Shown piece by piece: positions 52,786-60,815 of a stretch of DNA of 64,000 bases; within the stretch, counting starts at the first letter, position 1, and each line of letters opens with the position of its first letter. The DNA comes from CBDIDH01 sp965277595 (lineage in GTDB: Bacteria; Planctomycetota; Planctomycetia; Isosphaerales; Isosphaeraceae): the NCBI GenBank assembly GCA_965277595.1, contig CBDIDH010000002.1:434001-498000 (forward strand), given 5' to 3'. Under the pieces are notes generated by a model, which was given only the letters and a program-made list of their open reading frames with translations, had not been told where the DNA came from and did not search any database. Position numbers and translations under genes: made by a program.

Positions 52786-54336
52786 GTGACGGCCTTCTGG
52801 TTTCTCTCGGGGTTTTTCATCGGAGCCTTGACCGGCGTCGCCGGTTACTTCCTGCTGGCCAGAGCACGGGCCGGTACCGCGCGCGGCCTTGCCGAGGGGA
52901 TCATCGCCGAGGCCCGACGCGAGGTCGAGACGATCCACAAGGAGGCCGACCTCAAGGCCAAGGAAGAGGCGCTCAAGCGCCGCGAAGCCACCGACGCCGA
53001 GATCGATGCCGCGCGCAAGGAGATTCGCGACCACGAACGCCGACTGGAAAAACGCGCGGATTTGCTCGACCAGAAGCTCGAACTGATCAACAAAAAAGAG
53101 CGCGAGTTCGAGAACGTTCAGCGCTACCTCGCCGAGCAACAGGAAGAGTTGAACCGCCGCAACGGCGAGGTCAAGCAGACCCTCGCCGATCAACGCGAGG
53201 TGCTTCATCGCCAGGCGCAGCTCGGTCCCGACGAGGCCCGCGCCACGCTCTTCAAGAGGTTGGAAGACGACCTGCGGCACGAGGTCGGCGGCCTGATCCT
53301 CAAGTTTGACCAGAACCTCCGCGAGACGAGCCAGCAAAAGGCCCGGGAGATCCTCGCGACGGCGATTCAGCGCTACGCGGCCTCGCACACGGCCGAGACG
53401 ACCGTCAGCACCGTGGATATTCCCACCGACGACATGAAAGGCCGGATCATCGGCCGCGAGGGACGGAACATCCGCGCCTTTGAAAAAGCAACAGGCGTGG
53501 ATGTGATCGTTGACGACACGCCGGGGATCGTCATCGTCACCGGCTTTGACAACATTCGCCGCGAGATCGCCAAGATTTCCCTGGAAAAGCTGATCCAGGA
53601 CGGCCGGATTCATCCGACCCGGATCGAGGAGCTTGTCCGCGAGACGCAGGAAGAGATGGAAACGCACATTCGCCAGCTTGGCCAGGCCGCGGCGCAAGAG
53701 GCGAACGTGCCGGGCCTGCACGAAAAGCTTCTCGACTTCCTCGGCCGCCTCAAGTTCCGCACGAGCTATTCCCAGAACGTCCTCAAACACTCGATCGAGG
53801 TCGCCTATTTAACGGGGTTGATGGCCGAGGAGATCGGCCTCGATGGCGCACTCGGCCGACGCTGCGGCCTGCTCCACGACATCGGCAAGGCGGCCGATCA
53901 CGAGATGGAAGGGGGCCACCCGCTCATCGGCGGCGAGTTGACGAAGCGGTACGGCGAACGCAAGGAAGTGGTTCACGCGGCGCTCGGCCATCACGACGAC
54001 CTGCGGCCCGAGACGCCGTACACGGTCCTTGTCGCCGCGGCCGACGCCATCAGCGCGAGTCGCCCCGGCGCCCGTCGCGAGACCCTGGACAAGTACGTCC
54101 GCCGGCTCGAAGACCTGGAAGCCCTGGCCTGCGGATTCCCAGGCGTCGAGCAGGCGTATGCGATCCAGGCCGGTCGCGAGATCCGGGTCATCGCCGATAG
54201 CCACCGGCTCGGCGACGAGGAAGCCGCCAAGCTCTGCCGCGACATCGCCCTTGCCGTGCAGGAACAGTTGACCTATCCCGGCGAGGTCAAGGTCACCGTT
54301 CTCCGCGAGACCCGTTCGGTCGAATTCGCGCGCTGA
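52786..54336 (+). CDS. rny: Ribonuclease Y, GTG start
   Basis: A 516-residue RNase Y of normal length. GTG 52786 opens a membrane anchor (VTAFWFLSGFFIGALTGVAG). A long coiled coil follows (about 40-190), then the KH domain (MKGRIIGREGRNIRAFEKAT) and the HD domain (GLLHDIGKAADHEMEGGHPL), whose His-Asp pair binds the catalytic metals. It is a membrane-bound endonuclease that starts mRNA decay. GAGG lies 7 nt before the GTG; an upstream ATG at 52720 would put 22 Arg-rich residues before the anchor. The YmdB gene follows after 54 nt, a pairing conserved in many bacteria. Confidence 0.95.
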   Translation: MTAFWFLSGFFIGALTGVAGYFLLARARAGTARGLAEGIIAEARREVETIHKEADLKAKEEALKRREATDAEIDAARKEIRDHERRLEKRADLLDQKLELINKKEREFENVQRYLAEQQEELNRRNGEVKQTLADQREVLHRQAQLGPDEARATLFKRLEDDLRHEVGGLILKFDQNLRETSQQKAREILATAIQRYAASHTAETTVSTVDIPTDDMKGRIIGREGRNIRAFEKATGVDVIVDDTPGIVIVTGFDNIRREIAKISLEKLIQDGRIHPTRIEELVRETQEEMETHIRQLGQAAAQEANVPGLHEKLLDFLGRLKFRTSYSQNVLKHSIEVAYLTGLMAEEIGLDGALGRRCGLLHDIGKAADHEMEGGHPLIGGELTKRYGERKEVVHAALGHHDDLRPETPYTVLVAAADAISASRPGARRETLDKYVRRLEDLEALACGFPGVEQAYAIQAGREIRVIADSHRLGDEEAAKLCRDIALAVQEQLTYPGEVKVTVLRETRSVEFAR

Positions 54337-54390
54337 AATGGGCCGAAGCCGCCCGATGCCACGGACTACCCGGCAAGAATCGAGCCCCAG

Positions 54391-55209
54391 ATGCCCTTGA
54401 AAATCCTCTTCATCGGTGACGTCGTTGGCTCTCCGGGGCGGAAGATCGTCGGCCAGGTCTTGCCCAGGCTGATTCGAAACTGGGAGATCGGCCTGGTGGT
54501 CTGCAATGCCGAGAACTCGGCGGGGGGCTCGGGCCTGACGGTCAAGTGTTACGAGGAACTCGTCGACGCCGGGGTCGACGTCTTCACGATGGGGGATCAC
54601 GTCTATCGCAAGGATGAGATTTTCGGGATCTTCGAACGGACCGACAAGATCGTCCGCGCCGCCAATTTTCCGACCGATGCGCCCGGTGAAGAGGTTGCGC
54701 TCGCCGAGGCGAAAGACGGTACCACCGTCGCCGTTTTCACGGTCCTGGGCCGGACGTACATGCGGCCGGTCGACTGCCCCTTTCGGGCGGCCGACCGCGT
54801 TCTCGAACAGATCAGCGCCCGCGTCAAGGTTATCCTCGTCGATATCCACGCCGAGGCGACGAGCGACAAGCAACTCCTCGGCCGGTATCTTGCCGGTCGG
54901 GTCTCGGCCGTGCTGGGAACGCATACGCATGTGGCGACCGCCGATGAGCAGATTTTGCCCGGCGGCACCGCCTTTCAGGCCGATGTCGGCATGACCGGCC
55001 CGCACGACTCGATTCTGGGCCGACGTTATGACAAGGTCTTGGCCGCGACGTTGACGTTTGTTCCCCATTTTTACGATGTCGCCCACGGCGACCCTCGGCT
55101 CAACGGCGCCCTCGTCGAGGTCGATCCCGAGAGCGGCCGCGCTCTCTCGATTCGTCGGGTCTCGATCAATCAGGATGAGGCCCAAAGACTCATGACCGAG
55201 TCGCGTTGA
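54391..55209 (+). CDS. YmdB family metallophosphoesterase (TIGR00282)
   Basis: A 272-residue member of the YmdB family. The metal-binding motifs are ILFIGDVVGSPGR, VVCNAENSAGGSGLT, FTMGDHVY, DIHAEATSDKQ and GTHTHVATAD. In Bacillus the homologue hydrolyses 2',3'-cyclic nucleotides and affects RNA levels and biofilm choice. Position directly after rny supports a shared role in RNA turnover. Its 3' end overlaps the convergent kinase-like gene by 20 bp. Confidence 0.94.
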   Translation: MPLKILFIGDVVGSPGRKIVGQVLPRLIRNWEIGLVVCNAENSAGGSGLTVKCYEELVDAGVDVFTMGDHVYRKDEIFGIFERTDKIVRAANFPTDAPGEEVALAEAKDGTTVAVFTVLGRTYMRPVDCPFRAADRVLEQISARVKVILVDIHAEATSDKQLLGRYLAGRVSAVLGTHTHVATADEQILPGGTAFQADVGMTGPHDSILGRRYDKVLAATLTFVPHFYDVAHGDPRLNGALVEVDPESGRALSIRRVSINQDEAQRLMTESR

Positions 55210-56176
55210 GCAGCCGCGCCAGTCCTTTTTCCAGGCCGCGACGCACCGCCAGGGGATCGTCAAAGGTCCGGCGATCGACGTATTGCCAGCGGACCCAGTG
55301 TCCCGCGCCGAGGAGCGCGGCGGAGCGTTCGAACGCGCTGATGAGAGTGGCTTCCTCGGGTCGGATCGGCCGGATGGCGTGATAGGCTTCGAACGCGAGC
55401 GGGCGAAGCGTCAGGTCGTGGTCGAGCCATTCCGAGGCGAGCCGGGCGAGGTCGGCGGCGATCGTGTCGACGCCCATCGCGCCGAAGTCGACGAGGCCGG
55501 TGAGCGTACTGCCTTCGAAGAGAAAATGATCGGGGCGGACGTCGCGTAAACAGGGCTGGCAGGGAACGTTGACGCCCGCGGATCGCTTCAGATCGTCGCG
55601 AAATCGGCCGGCGAAACGTCGGGCCAGTTCGACCCATTGCCGGGCGAGGTCGCGGACGGGATCGGCGGGTTCCGATTTCAAGAGATTCTCCAGGTTGGTG
55701 AAGCCGCCGAGGATCAGGCCGTCGAGTTCGCGGAGCCTCGAATGAAGTCCGGGGCTGGGTTCAATCTTGAGATCGCGGCCGAGGCGTTGATGCAAGGCCG
55801 CGAGCGCGGCGAAGGCGGATCGGACGTGGATCGGAGCCGGGTTTGGGTCGAGATCCGCGGCGCCGGGCATCCAGGGTGTGACCTCCCAGAGTCGCCCCTT
55901 GAGGGCTTGCAGGGTTTGACCGTCGCGAGCGCGGAGGGGTCGAGGGACGAACGAAAGCGGGGCGGTGGCGTCGAGCCAGGCGTGAATCTGTTCCAGGGCG
56001 GGGCGCTTCGGCCCGTCGATTGGCCAGGCGCGGGCGACAAGTAGGCCAAGGCCCGATCGGTATCGCCAGAGTCGCGAACCGCTCAGACCGCCGGCGTTGC
56101 CGAGGGGTTCCGGCGGGTGGATCGGGCGGGCGACTTGCGGAAACGTTTGAAGCAGCGCGGCCAGGTCGGGCTCCAT
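55190..56176 (-). CDS. Aminoglycoside phosphotransferase-fold protein with altered catalytic loop
   Basis: A 328-residue protein of the APH/choline kinase fold. The N-lobe has GGLSGSRLWRYRSGLGLLVA, and the DFG equivalent is clear in LTGLVDFGAMGVDTIAADLA. The catalytic loop, normally HxDxxxxN, reads CLRDVRPDHFLF: the aspartate stays, the histidine position is Leu and the asparagine position is His. I recall the same DH variant in other planctomycete members, so it may be a subfamily trait. Substrate unknown; small-molecule kinase is the default. ATG 56174-56176 has GAGG 8 nt upstream. The 3' end overlaps the convergent YmdB gene by 20 bp. Confidence 0.83.
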   Translation of the reverse strand: MEPDLAALLQTFPQVARPIHPPEPLGNAGGLSGSRLWRYRSGLGLLVARAWPIDGPKRPALEQIHAWLDATAPLSFVPRPLRARDGQTLQALKGRLWEVTPWMPGAADLDPNPAPIHVRSAFAALAALHQRLGRDLKIEPSPGLHSRLRELDGLILGGFTNLENLLKSEPADPVRDLARQWVELARRFAGRFRDDLKRSAGVNVPCQPCLRDVRPDHFLFEGSTLTGLVDFGAMGVDTIAADLARLASEWLDHDLTLRPLAFEAYHAIRPIRPEEATLISAFERSAALLGAGHWVRWQYVDRRTFDDPLAVRRGLEKGLARLLNATRS

Positions 56177-56224
56177 TGAGTGGCCTCTGGCGGGGGCGAT
56201 CGGTGCGAGATTCCGAATCAGGAA

Positions 56225-56302
56225 GGACCGAGGACCAATGATCAAGGACCGATCTCAGAAAAACGTCGAAGCTCAAGGTTCGGTCATCGGTCATCGGTCA
56301 TT
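56225..56302. repeat. Heptamer repeat, facing inverted blocks, runs into the acyltransferase gene end
   Basis: Four units (AGGACCG, AGGACCA, ATGATCA, AGGACCG) at 56225-56252 face TCGGTCATCGGTCATCGGTC at 56281-56300. The second block includes the stop codon and last codons of the acyltransferase gene. The sequence AGGACCR-ATGATCA-AGGACCR recurs inside the large array at 57255-57275. Confidence 0.88.
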
Positions 56303-57030
56303 TCTTGGGGGAGATCGGTCGGGCCGCGCTGGGCGTGATCGCGGAGGGAGGCGATGGCGGTCATGAGGCGGCGGGTGACCTCGGGGAAGGATTCGCGATC
56401 GACGGGGAGGTCGGAAAGATCGATCGGAGGTCCGAAATAGAGTCGGGCGCGCGAGGGGGTCAGGTACGACTTCACGACCTCGTTGGTCTCGGGCGTGCCA
56501 CAGATATAGGCGGGGATCACGGGAACGCCCGCGCGCAGGGCGATGAAGGCGACGCCGGGCTTGCCCTCGCCGAGTTCGCGGCCAGACGTGGGGCGGATGC
56601 GGCCTTCGGGGAAGATGGGAAAGATCCGGCCTTCGTGAATGACCCGAAGCGCGGCACGCATCGCGGCGACGTCGTTGCCGTCGCGTCGGACGGGGATGCA
56701 GCCGCCGATCTTGCAGAAGGGGCGAAAGAGCCAGTATTCGTAAAGCTCCTTGGCGATCACAAAGCCGAGGAGTCGTCGGGTCGCGGCCTGCAAGAGCATG
56801 TGGTCGATGCAACAGGTGTGGTTGCTGATGAGGATCGCCGGCCCTTGCTTCGGGAGGGGGTCGGGGTTCATCACCTCAAGGCGATGCCAGAAGGCACAGT
56901 ACGCCGCATTCAAGATCCAGAGAATCTGGACAATGCCCCGGATCTCGCCCGGCGGACGAGGCGGCATGAGGAGCCAGGGGGTAACAAGCAAGGCCGTCGC
57001 AAGGCCGAGTGCGACCCAGGGACTCGTCAT
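56284..57030 (-). CDS. 1-acyl-glycerol-3-phosphate acyltransferase-like protein (PlsC family)
   Basis: A 248-residue membrane-associated acyltransferase. The N-terminal span is WVALGLATALLVTPWLLM. The HX4D catalytic motif is intact in SNHTCCIDHMLL, and the substrate-binding FPEGR is in IFPIFPEGRIRP. It should transfer an acyl group to lysophosphatidic acid or a related lysolipid at the inner membrane. The last five residues (MTDDR) and the TGA stop lie inside heptamer repeats, so the repeat appears to have replaced the original 3' end. Start ATG 57028-57030. Confidence 0.9.
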   Translation of the reverse strand: MTSPWVALGLATALLVTPWLLMPPRPPGEIRGIVQILWILNAAYCAFWHRLEVMNPDPLPKQGPAILISNHTCCIDHMLLQAATRRLLGFVIAKELYEYWLFRPFCKIGGCIPVRRDGNDVAAMRAALRVIHEGRIFPIFPEGRIRPTSGRELGEGKPGVAFIALRAGVPVIPAYICGTPETNEVVKSYLTPSRARLYFGPPIDLSDLPVDRESFPEVTRRLMTAIASLRDHAQRGPTDLPQEMTDDR

Positions 57031-57483
57031 GGGAAATCGACCGTCCTCGAAGAATCGCGTCGGGAGTGGAACGGGACAACGCCTCGAAAGGCCGCTTTCT
57101 CGACTCTCTTCGATAATCGAAGGCGAGGCGGTCGGTCAAGGGTCTGACGCAGGAAGATTGCGAAGTCCCGATGACCGATGACCGATGACCGATGACCGAT
57201 GACCGAGGACCGAGGACCGAGGACCGAGGACCGAGGACCGAGGACCGAGGACCGAGGACCGATGATCAAGGACCAAGGACCGAGGACCGAGGACCGAGGA
57301 CCGAGGACCGAGGACCAAGGACCAAGGACCAAGGACCAAGGACCGAGGACCGAGGACCGAGGACCAAGGACCAAGGACCAAGGACCAAAAAATTCGTGTT
57401 CCGGGTCATCGGGCCTTGGTCGTTAGTCCTTAGAAAATTCAGACTCTGCAATTTTCATGTGGTTTGGGGCTCAAGGGGCCGTC
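57031..57483. other. Intergenic region dominated by a heptamer array
   Basis: 453 bp between the acyltransferase start and the PEP-CTERM gene stop. Nearly half is the 31-unit array; the rest holds only degenerate repeat remnants (GGGTCATCGGGCCTTGGTCG near 57403) and the leader of the acyltransferase gene. Confidence 0.6.
57171..57387. repeat. 31-unit heptanucleotide tandem array
   Basis: 217 bp made of 31 heptamers in unbroken phase. Five ATGACCG units come first. Then come runs of AGGACCG and AGGACCA with a single ATGATCA at 57262-57268. The consensus is AKGACCR. Units are clustered by type, as expected from slippage or local duplication. The array follows the PEP-CTERM gene stop by 97 nt. 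It is open in most frames in both directions and creates spurious ORFs of 60-135 residues with a seven-residue period. Confidence 0.97.
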
Positions 57484-58353
57484 TCAGGAGGCGTGTCGGC
57501 GTCGGAAGACGAAGGCGCCAAGGGCGACGAAGGACCAGGCGGCGAGCGTCGACGGCTCGGGAACGGCGAGGATTTCCTGGTCGCCGTCAATCTGCATGAG
57601 GCCGGTGATCTGGCCGGTCGCCGACGAGGTGACGCTCGGCCCGAAGTTCGTCGCCGTGATGAGCTTGATCGCCGCCGGGCTGAAGGTGGACGTCGGGTCG
57701 GTCAGGAGGTTCCAGGTTGCCGAGGCGGCGTCGAGGTACGATCCGGTCTGATCGGCGTGGATGGCGACTCCGAAGGCGTGCATCAGCTCGTGAGAGACGT
57801 TGTGGGCGACCGCCCAGGCGAGTTGATCGGGATTTGTTGCGTAACTGAGCTTGTCAATGAACCCGAAACCGTCGTGGCCGACGTCGGTGATCCCGATCGC
57901 GTTGGGATTGGGCGCGTAACTGAGGCCCGAGACGATGCTGATCGTGTGCGAGGCGGGAATCGTCGGGTCAGTCGTGACCACTGGGTTGAGGCCGGCGAGG
58001 GCATAGGTCGTCTGGACGTCGTGAAGCACCTCGGAGGTGAACGACGCCTGCTCGGCGGTCGTGGGGATGTGGCCGTAAGCCTGTGTCACGGCGGGGCTAT
58101 CGTACCAGGGCTGAGCCGTGCCGACGGTTAAAACCGATTGCTCGGAATAGGGCGCCGAGCCGAAGTTGAGGAAGGCGTCGGCGGTCGATGGACTGGGCGC
58201 GGGGACGGGCGTTGAGGTCGACAGGTCCTGAGCCGCGGGGGTCGGCGTGTAATAGACGGTCCAGCCGGCCGTTGTCATCGAGTCAGCACGCGCGAAGGTC
58301 GGAAGAAGGCCGACAAGAAGCACGACCCAGACGGCGGACCTGACGCTGGACAT
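57484..58353 (-). CDS. PEP-CTERM protein with metzincin-type metalloprotease motif
   Basis: A 289-residue exported protein. The signal peptide is WVVLLVGLLPTFARADS. HELMHAFGVAIH at about residue 187 matches the extended metzincin zinc motif HExxHxxGxxH. The C-terminus is a PEP-CTERM sorting signal: VPEPST, a hydrophobic span (LAAWSFVALGAFVF) and RRRHAS. Exosortase would remove this tail and release or anchor the protein; no exosortase is in the window. A surface or secreted protease is the likely function, not proven. AGGAGG lies 7 nt before ATG 58351-58353; an upstream ATG would give an unlikely leader. Confidence 0.88.
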   Translation of the reverse strand: MSSVRSAVWVVLLVGLLPTFARADSMTTAGWTVYYTPTPAAQDLSTSTPVPAPSPSTADAFLNFGSAPYSEQSVLTVGTAQPWYDSPAVTQAYGHIPTTAEQASFTSEVLHDVQTTYALAGLNPVVTTDPTIPASHTISIVSGLSYAPNPNAIGITDVGHDGFGFIDKLSYATNPDQLAWAVAHNVSHELMHAFGVAIHADQTGSYLDAASATWNLLTDPTSTFSPAAIKLITATNFGPSVTSSATGQITGLMQIDGDQEILAVPEPSTLAAWSFVALGAFVFRRRHAS

Positions 58354-58924
58354 ACACGAACCTCCTGTTCGTCGTTGGGCGAGAGAAACGGCGGACGTCA
58401 ACGGAGGTGCGCGTCGAGAGGTTTGGGTAGAGAGAGAGAGAGGTGAAGGCGTCGCCCCCAAGAGCAAAAATCACACCGGAACCGGCAAAGCTTCGCCAGA
58501 AATGGCAAGCCTTACGAGTCAGAAGATCGTTAAAATCGACCTAAGCCTCAGGCTTGGTTCGATTTCGCGATGACGTTCGATTTGAGGAACGGAGTCAGAC
58601 GCGCGTTGTGAGGGAGGGTAGAAAGCCTTCTGTGATTCTCAAATTTTTACAATCGCGATGGAAGTTTTGACAGGGAAAGAGCCGATAGTGAAGGATTCGG
58701 GAGGTCTGCCATTCGCAATCAGATGTTGAGGAGAGGGGCGCGAGGGTAAGAAGTTCTTGCGGCGGGGAATTGACGGAGTTATAATCCGCCTCGAACCTTG
58801 TGGTGCGAAGGAACGTCCCTCGTGACGTGCTTGTCAGCGTCACGGGCCTGGAGCCAACGGCATCGGGCGTCTCGACTGTCTGGACGTGCCCCTGAGATAC
58901 CCAACGGATTTAAGGAGTGCATCG
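58354..58924. other. Divergent intergenic region, lower GC
   Basis: About 570 bp with lower GC than the genes. It contains an AG dinucleotide run near 58427-58441 and the strong promoter candidate at 58757-58785. I see no supported ORF or RNA gene. Confidence 0.45.
58757..58785 (+). promoter_or_regulatory. Strong sigma-70-type promoter candidate for the PADK lipoprotein
   Basis: TTGCGG at 58757-58762 and the perfect TATAAT at 58780-58785 are 17 nt apart, about 140 bp before the GTG at 58925. This is the best promoter match seen in the window. Confidence 0.7.
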
Positions 58925-59269
58925 GTGAAGTTTTCCAAGACCTGGACTGCGTTCACGGGACTGACCTTCTCTCTGGCCCTTCTCGGCGGCTGCAGCTCTG
59001 AGGAGAACACGGCCGACACGACGACCCCGGCCGATAGCGCTCCGGCCAGCTCCACCGTGGTGACCCCGCCGGTCACCCCGCCCGCCGACAAGCCCGCCGA
59101 GACCCCGGCTCCGGCCCCGGCCGACAAGCCCGCCGACACCCCGGCCCCGGCCGACAAGCCCGCCGACACCCCGGCCCCGGCTCCGGCTGATAAGCCCGCC
59201 GACAAGCCGGCCGATGCCCCGGCCCCGGCCGACAAGCCCGCCGACAAGCCGGCTGACGAAAAGAAGTAA
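58925..59269 (+). CDS. Lipoprotein with Pro-Ala-Asp-Lys repeats, GTG start
   Basis: A 114-residue lipoprotein. GTG 58925 has AAGGAG 7 nt upstream; the signal (FTGLTFSLALLGGC) ends in a lipobox with cysteine at about 24. The mature part is almost wholly PADKPADTPAPAPADKP-type repeats after a Thr/Ser/Pro-rich linker, ending in ADEKK. It should be an extended, flexible spacer anchored in a membrane, perhaps touching peptidoglycan; that is inference. It is preceded by the strongest promoter in the window and followed by a good terminator, so it is a separate and probably highly expressed transcript. Confidence 0.88.
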   Translation: MKFSKTWTAFTGLTFSLALLGGCSSEENTADTTTPADSAPASSTVVTPPVTPPADKPAETPAPAPADKPADTPAPADKPADTPAPAPADKPADKPADAPAPADKPADKPADEKK

Positions 59270-59312
59270 TTCACGATCCGAACTCAATCTTGAGTTTTGA
59301 CGATTGAACAGT

Positions 59313-59349
59313 GGGCCGCTCTCCAATTGCCGGGGAGCGGCCCTTTTTT
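59313..59349 (+). terminator. Rho-independent terminator after the PADK lipoprotein
   Basis: GGGCCGCTC at 59313-59321 pairs with GAGCGGCCC at 59335-59343, enlarged by inner CC/GG pairing, followed by six T residues at 59344-59349. Confidence 0.92.
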
Positions 59350-59362
59350 GTGCGCGGAGTCG

Positions 59363-60217
59363 CTAACCGCCGATCACGGGATTGGTCAGGCTGCCAATAC
59401 CATCAATCGCGATCGTGACCGAATCGCCCTCGCGCAGGCAGAAGTCGTCGGGCGGAACAATGCCGGTCCCTGTCAGGAGAATCACGCCGTCGGGAAAAGT
59501 GTTGTCGATACCGAGCCAATCGACCAGGTCTTCCAGGTTGCGGGCCATCCGGCCGACCGAGGTCTCGCCTTCAAAGACGGTTGCGCCGCCGCGCGTGATT
59601 TCAAGGCGGATCGCGATCGAGGGGCGGGGGGGCATCGCCTCGGCCAGAGTCAGGTAAGGGCCGAGACCGCACGAGGCGTCGTAAACCTTGGCCTGGGGAA
59701 GATAGAGCGGGTTCTCCCCCTCGATGTCGCGGGCGCTCACGTCGTTGCCGACGGTGAAGCCGACGATTTTGAGTTTCGACGAAAGCACGAGGGCCAGTTC
59801 CGGCTCGGGAACGCACCATTTCGTATCGCGTCGGACCCGGATCGGCAGGCCCGGACCAACGACGCGCGAGGGGGTCGCCTTGAAAAAAAGCTCGGGGCGG
59901 GCCGCTCGATAGACGAGGTCGTAAAACGTGCTGGCCTGCTCCGATTCCTCCTGGCGGGCCACCTTGCTGCGCTCATAAGTGACGCCGGCGCCCCAGACCT
60001 CATGGGCGTCCATCGGCGCGAGGAGGCGGACCGAGTTGAGAGGAACCGCGGGCTGGCTCTTTTCGAGCAAAGCCCGGACACGACCTGCGACGTCGTCGCT
60101 TTCGAGCAACCGGGTGAGCGCCGAGGGTCCTGAGTCGATCGGGCGGAGGAGATCTCCGTCCACGACGCCGATCGAGGGGATTTTCTCAGCAGATTGAAGA
60201 AACTTGGCGATCCGCAT
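59363..60217 (-). CDS. Fumarylacetoacetate hydrolase-family protein
   Basis: A 284-residue FAH-family enzyme. The start is ATG 60215-60217 (MRIAKFLQS) with GAGG 5 nt upstream. Family landmarks are WGAGVTYERSKVARQEES, the metal-binding acidic residues in VPEPELALVLSSKLKIVGFT, the stretch VGNDVSARDIEGENPLYLPQ, and TGTGIVPPDDFCLREGDSV. Members cleave C-C bonds of diketo acids or act as hydratases, decarboxylases or dehydratases on sugar-acid pathways, so the reaction cannot be fixed from sequence alone. It is convergent with the PADK lipoprotein and divergent from the acyl carrier gene. Confidence 0.9.
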   Translation of the reverse strand: MRIAKFLQSAEKIPSIGVVDGDLLRPIDSGPSALTRLLESDDVAGRVRALLEKSQPAVPLNSVRLLAPMDAHEVWGAGVTYERSKVARQEESEQASTFYDLVYRAARPELFFKATPSRVVGPGLPIRVRRDTKWCVPEPELALVLSSKLKIVGFTVGNDVSARDIEGENPLYLPQAKVYDASCGLGPYLTLAEAMPPRPSIAIRLEITRGGATVFEGETSVGRMARNLEDLVDWLGIDNTFPDGVILLTGTGIVPPDDFCLREGDSVTIAIDGIGSLTNPVIGG

Positions 60218-60511
60218 GCGGCCTCGGCGCGGTTGGGACCATCGGGAAAAAAAGCGGCCGGAACCGTCCGGCTCGGCTTCACCTGAATCGTGATTATCGT
60301 TAGGGTCGCGGTCGAGAGACAGACTTTTCTTTGAAGCCGGGGAGGTCAGAAGCCGAAGAAGTCTTTGTGCGCCTCTTCGAATGTTGAGACAGGCGTCCGA
60401 TACAGGACAGGAAGTTCTGTTATCGCGGACGCTCGAAGCGCCGAAGATTCCCCGATATCGACAGGTCCCGTCACTTCCGATCTTGGGTCGCAGGGTGAGG
60501 AGAGATTCGAC

Positions 60512-60772
60512 ATGGATGCCGTTCTCCTGGACGTGATCAGCTCGGCGATTCGATCGGTCGCCAAGCGTACCCAGACCGTGGTCATTACGCCCGAGACCTT
60601 GCTTGTCGAAGACCTCGTGCTCGACTCGCTCGACCTCGTCGGCGTCTTGATGAAAATGGAAGATCACTACGATATCAAGATTGAACTCGACGAGGTCGGC
60701 AACATTCGAAGCGTTGGCGACCTCGCGGCGCAGGTGGAAGCCCTTCGAGGCGATCAATCGGCGGCGGCCTGA
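60512..60772 (+). CDS. Acyl carrier protein
   Basis: An 86-residue acyl carrier protein of normal length. The phosphopantetheine serine lies in VLDSLDLVGVLMKMED, within the usual acidic four-helix pattern. GAGGAG precedes ATG 60512 by 9 nt; the frame is open upstream but without a better start. It lies 43 nt before an LpxL-like acyltransferase gene on the same strand and is not next to the fab genes, so it may be a dedicated carrier for that acyltransferase rather than the main fatty-acid ACP. No symbol is given for that reason. Confidence 0.92.
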   Translation: MDAVLLDVISSAIRSVAKRTQTVVITPETLLVEDLVLDSLDLVGVLMKMEDHYDIKIELDEVGNIRSVGDLAAQVEALRGDQSAAA

Positions 60773-60815
60773 TTGACCCCTCACGTTCGGAAATTTCAGA
60801 GGGAGATGCCGACCC

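Noticed and set aside
52294..53790. 498-residue minus-strand ORF opposite rny
   Set aside because: Covers the coiled-coil coding region of RNase Y in antisense; no independent support.
57171..57387. CRISPR-like array
   Set aside because: Units are 7 bp, contiguous and without spacers; no cas genes nearby.
57192..57599. ORFs of 60-135 residues on both strands with seven-residue repeats (GPRTEDR, VLGPRSS)
   Set aside because: They are read-through of the heptamer array: 7 bp times 3 gives a seven-codon period open in most frames. No SD, no domain, and the repeat units explain the sequence fully.
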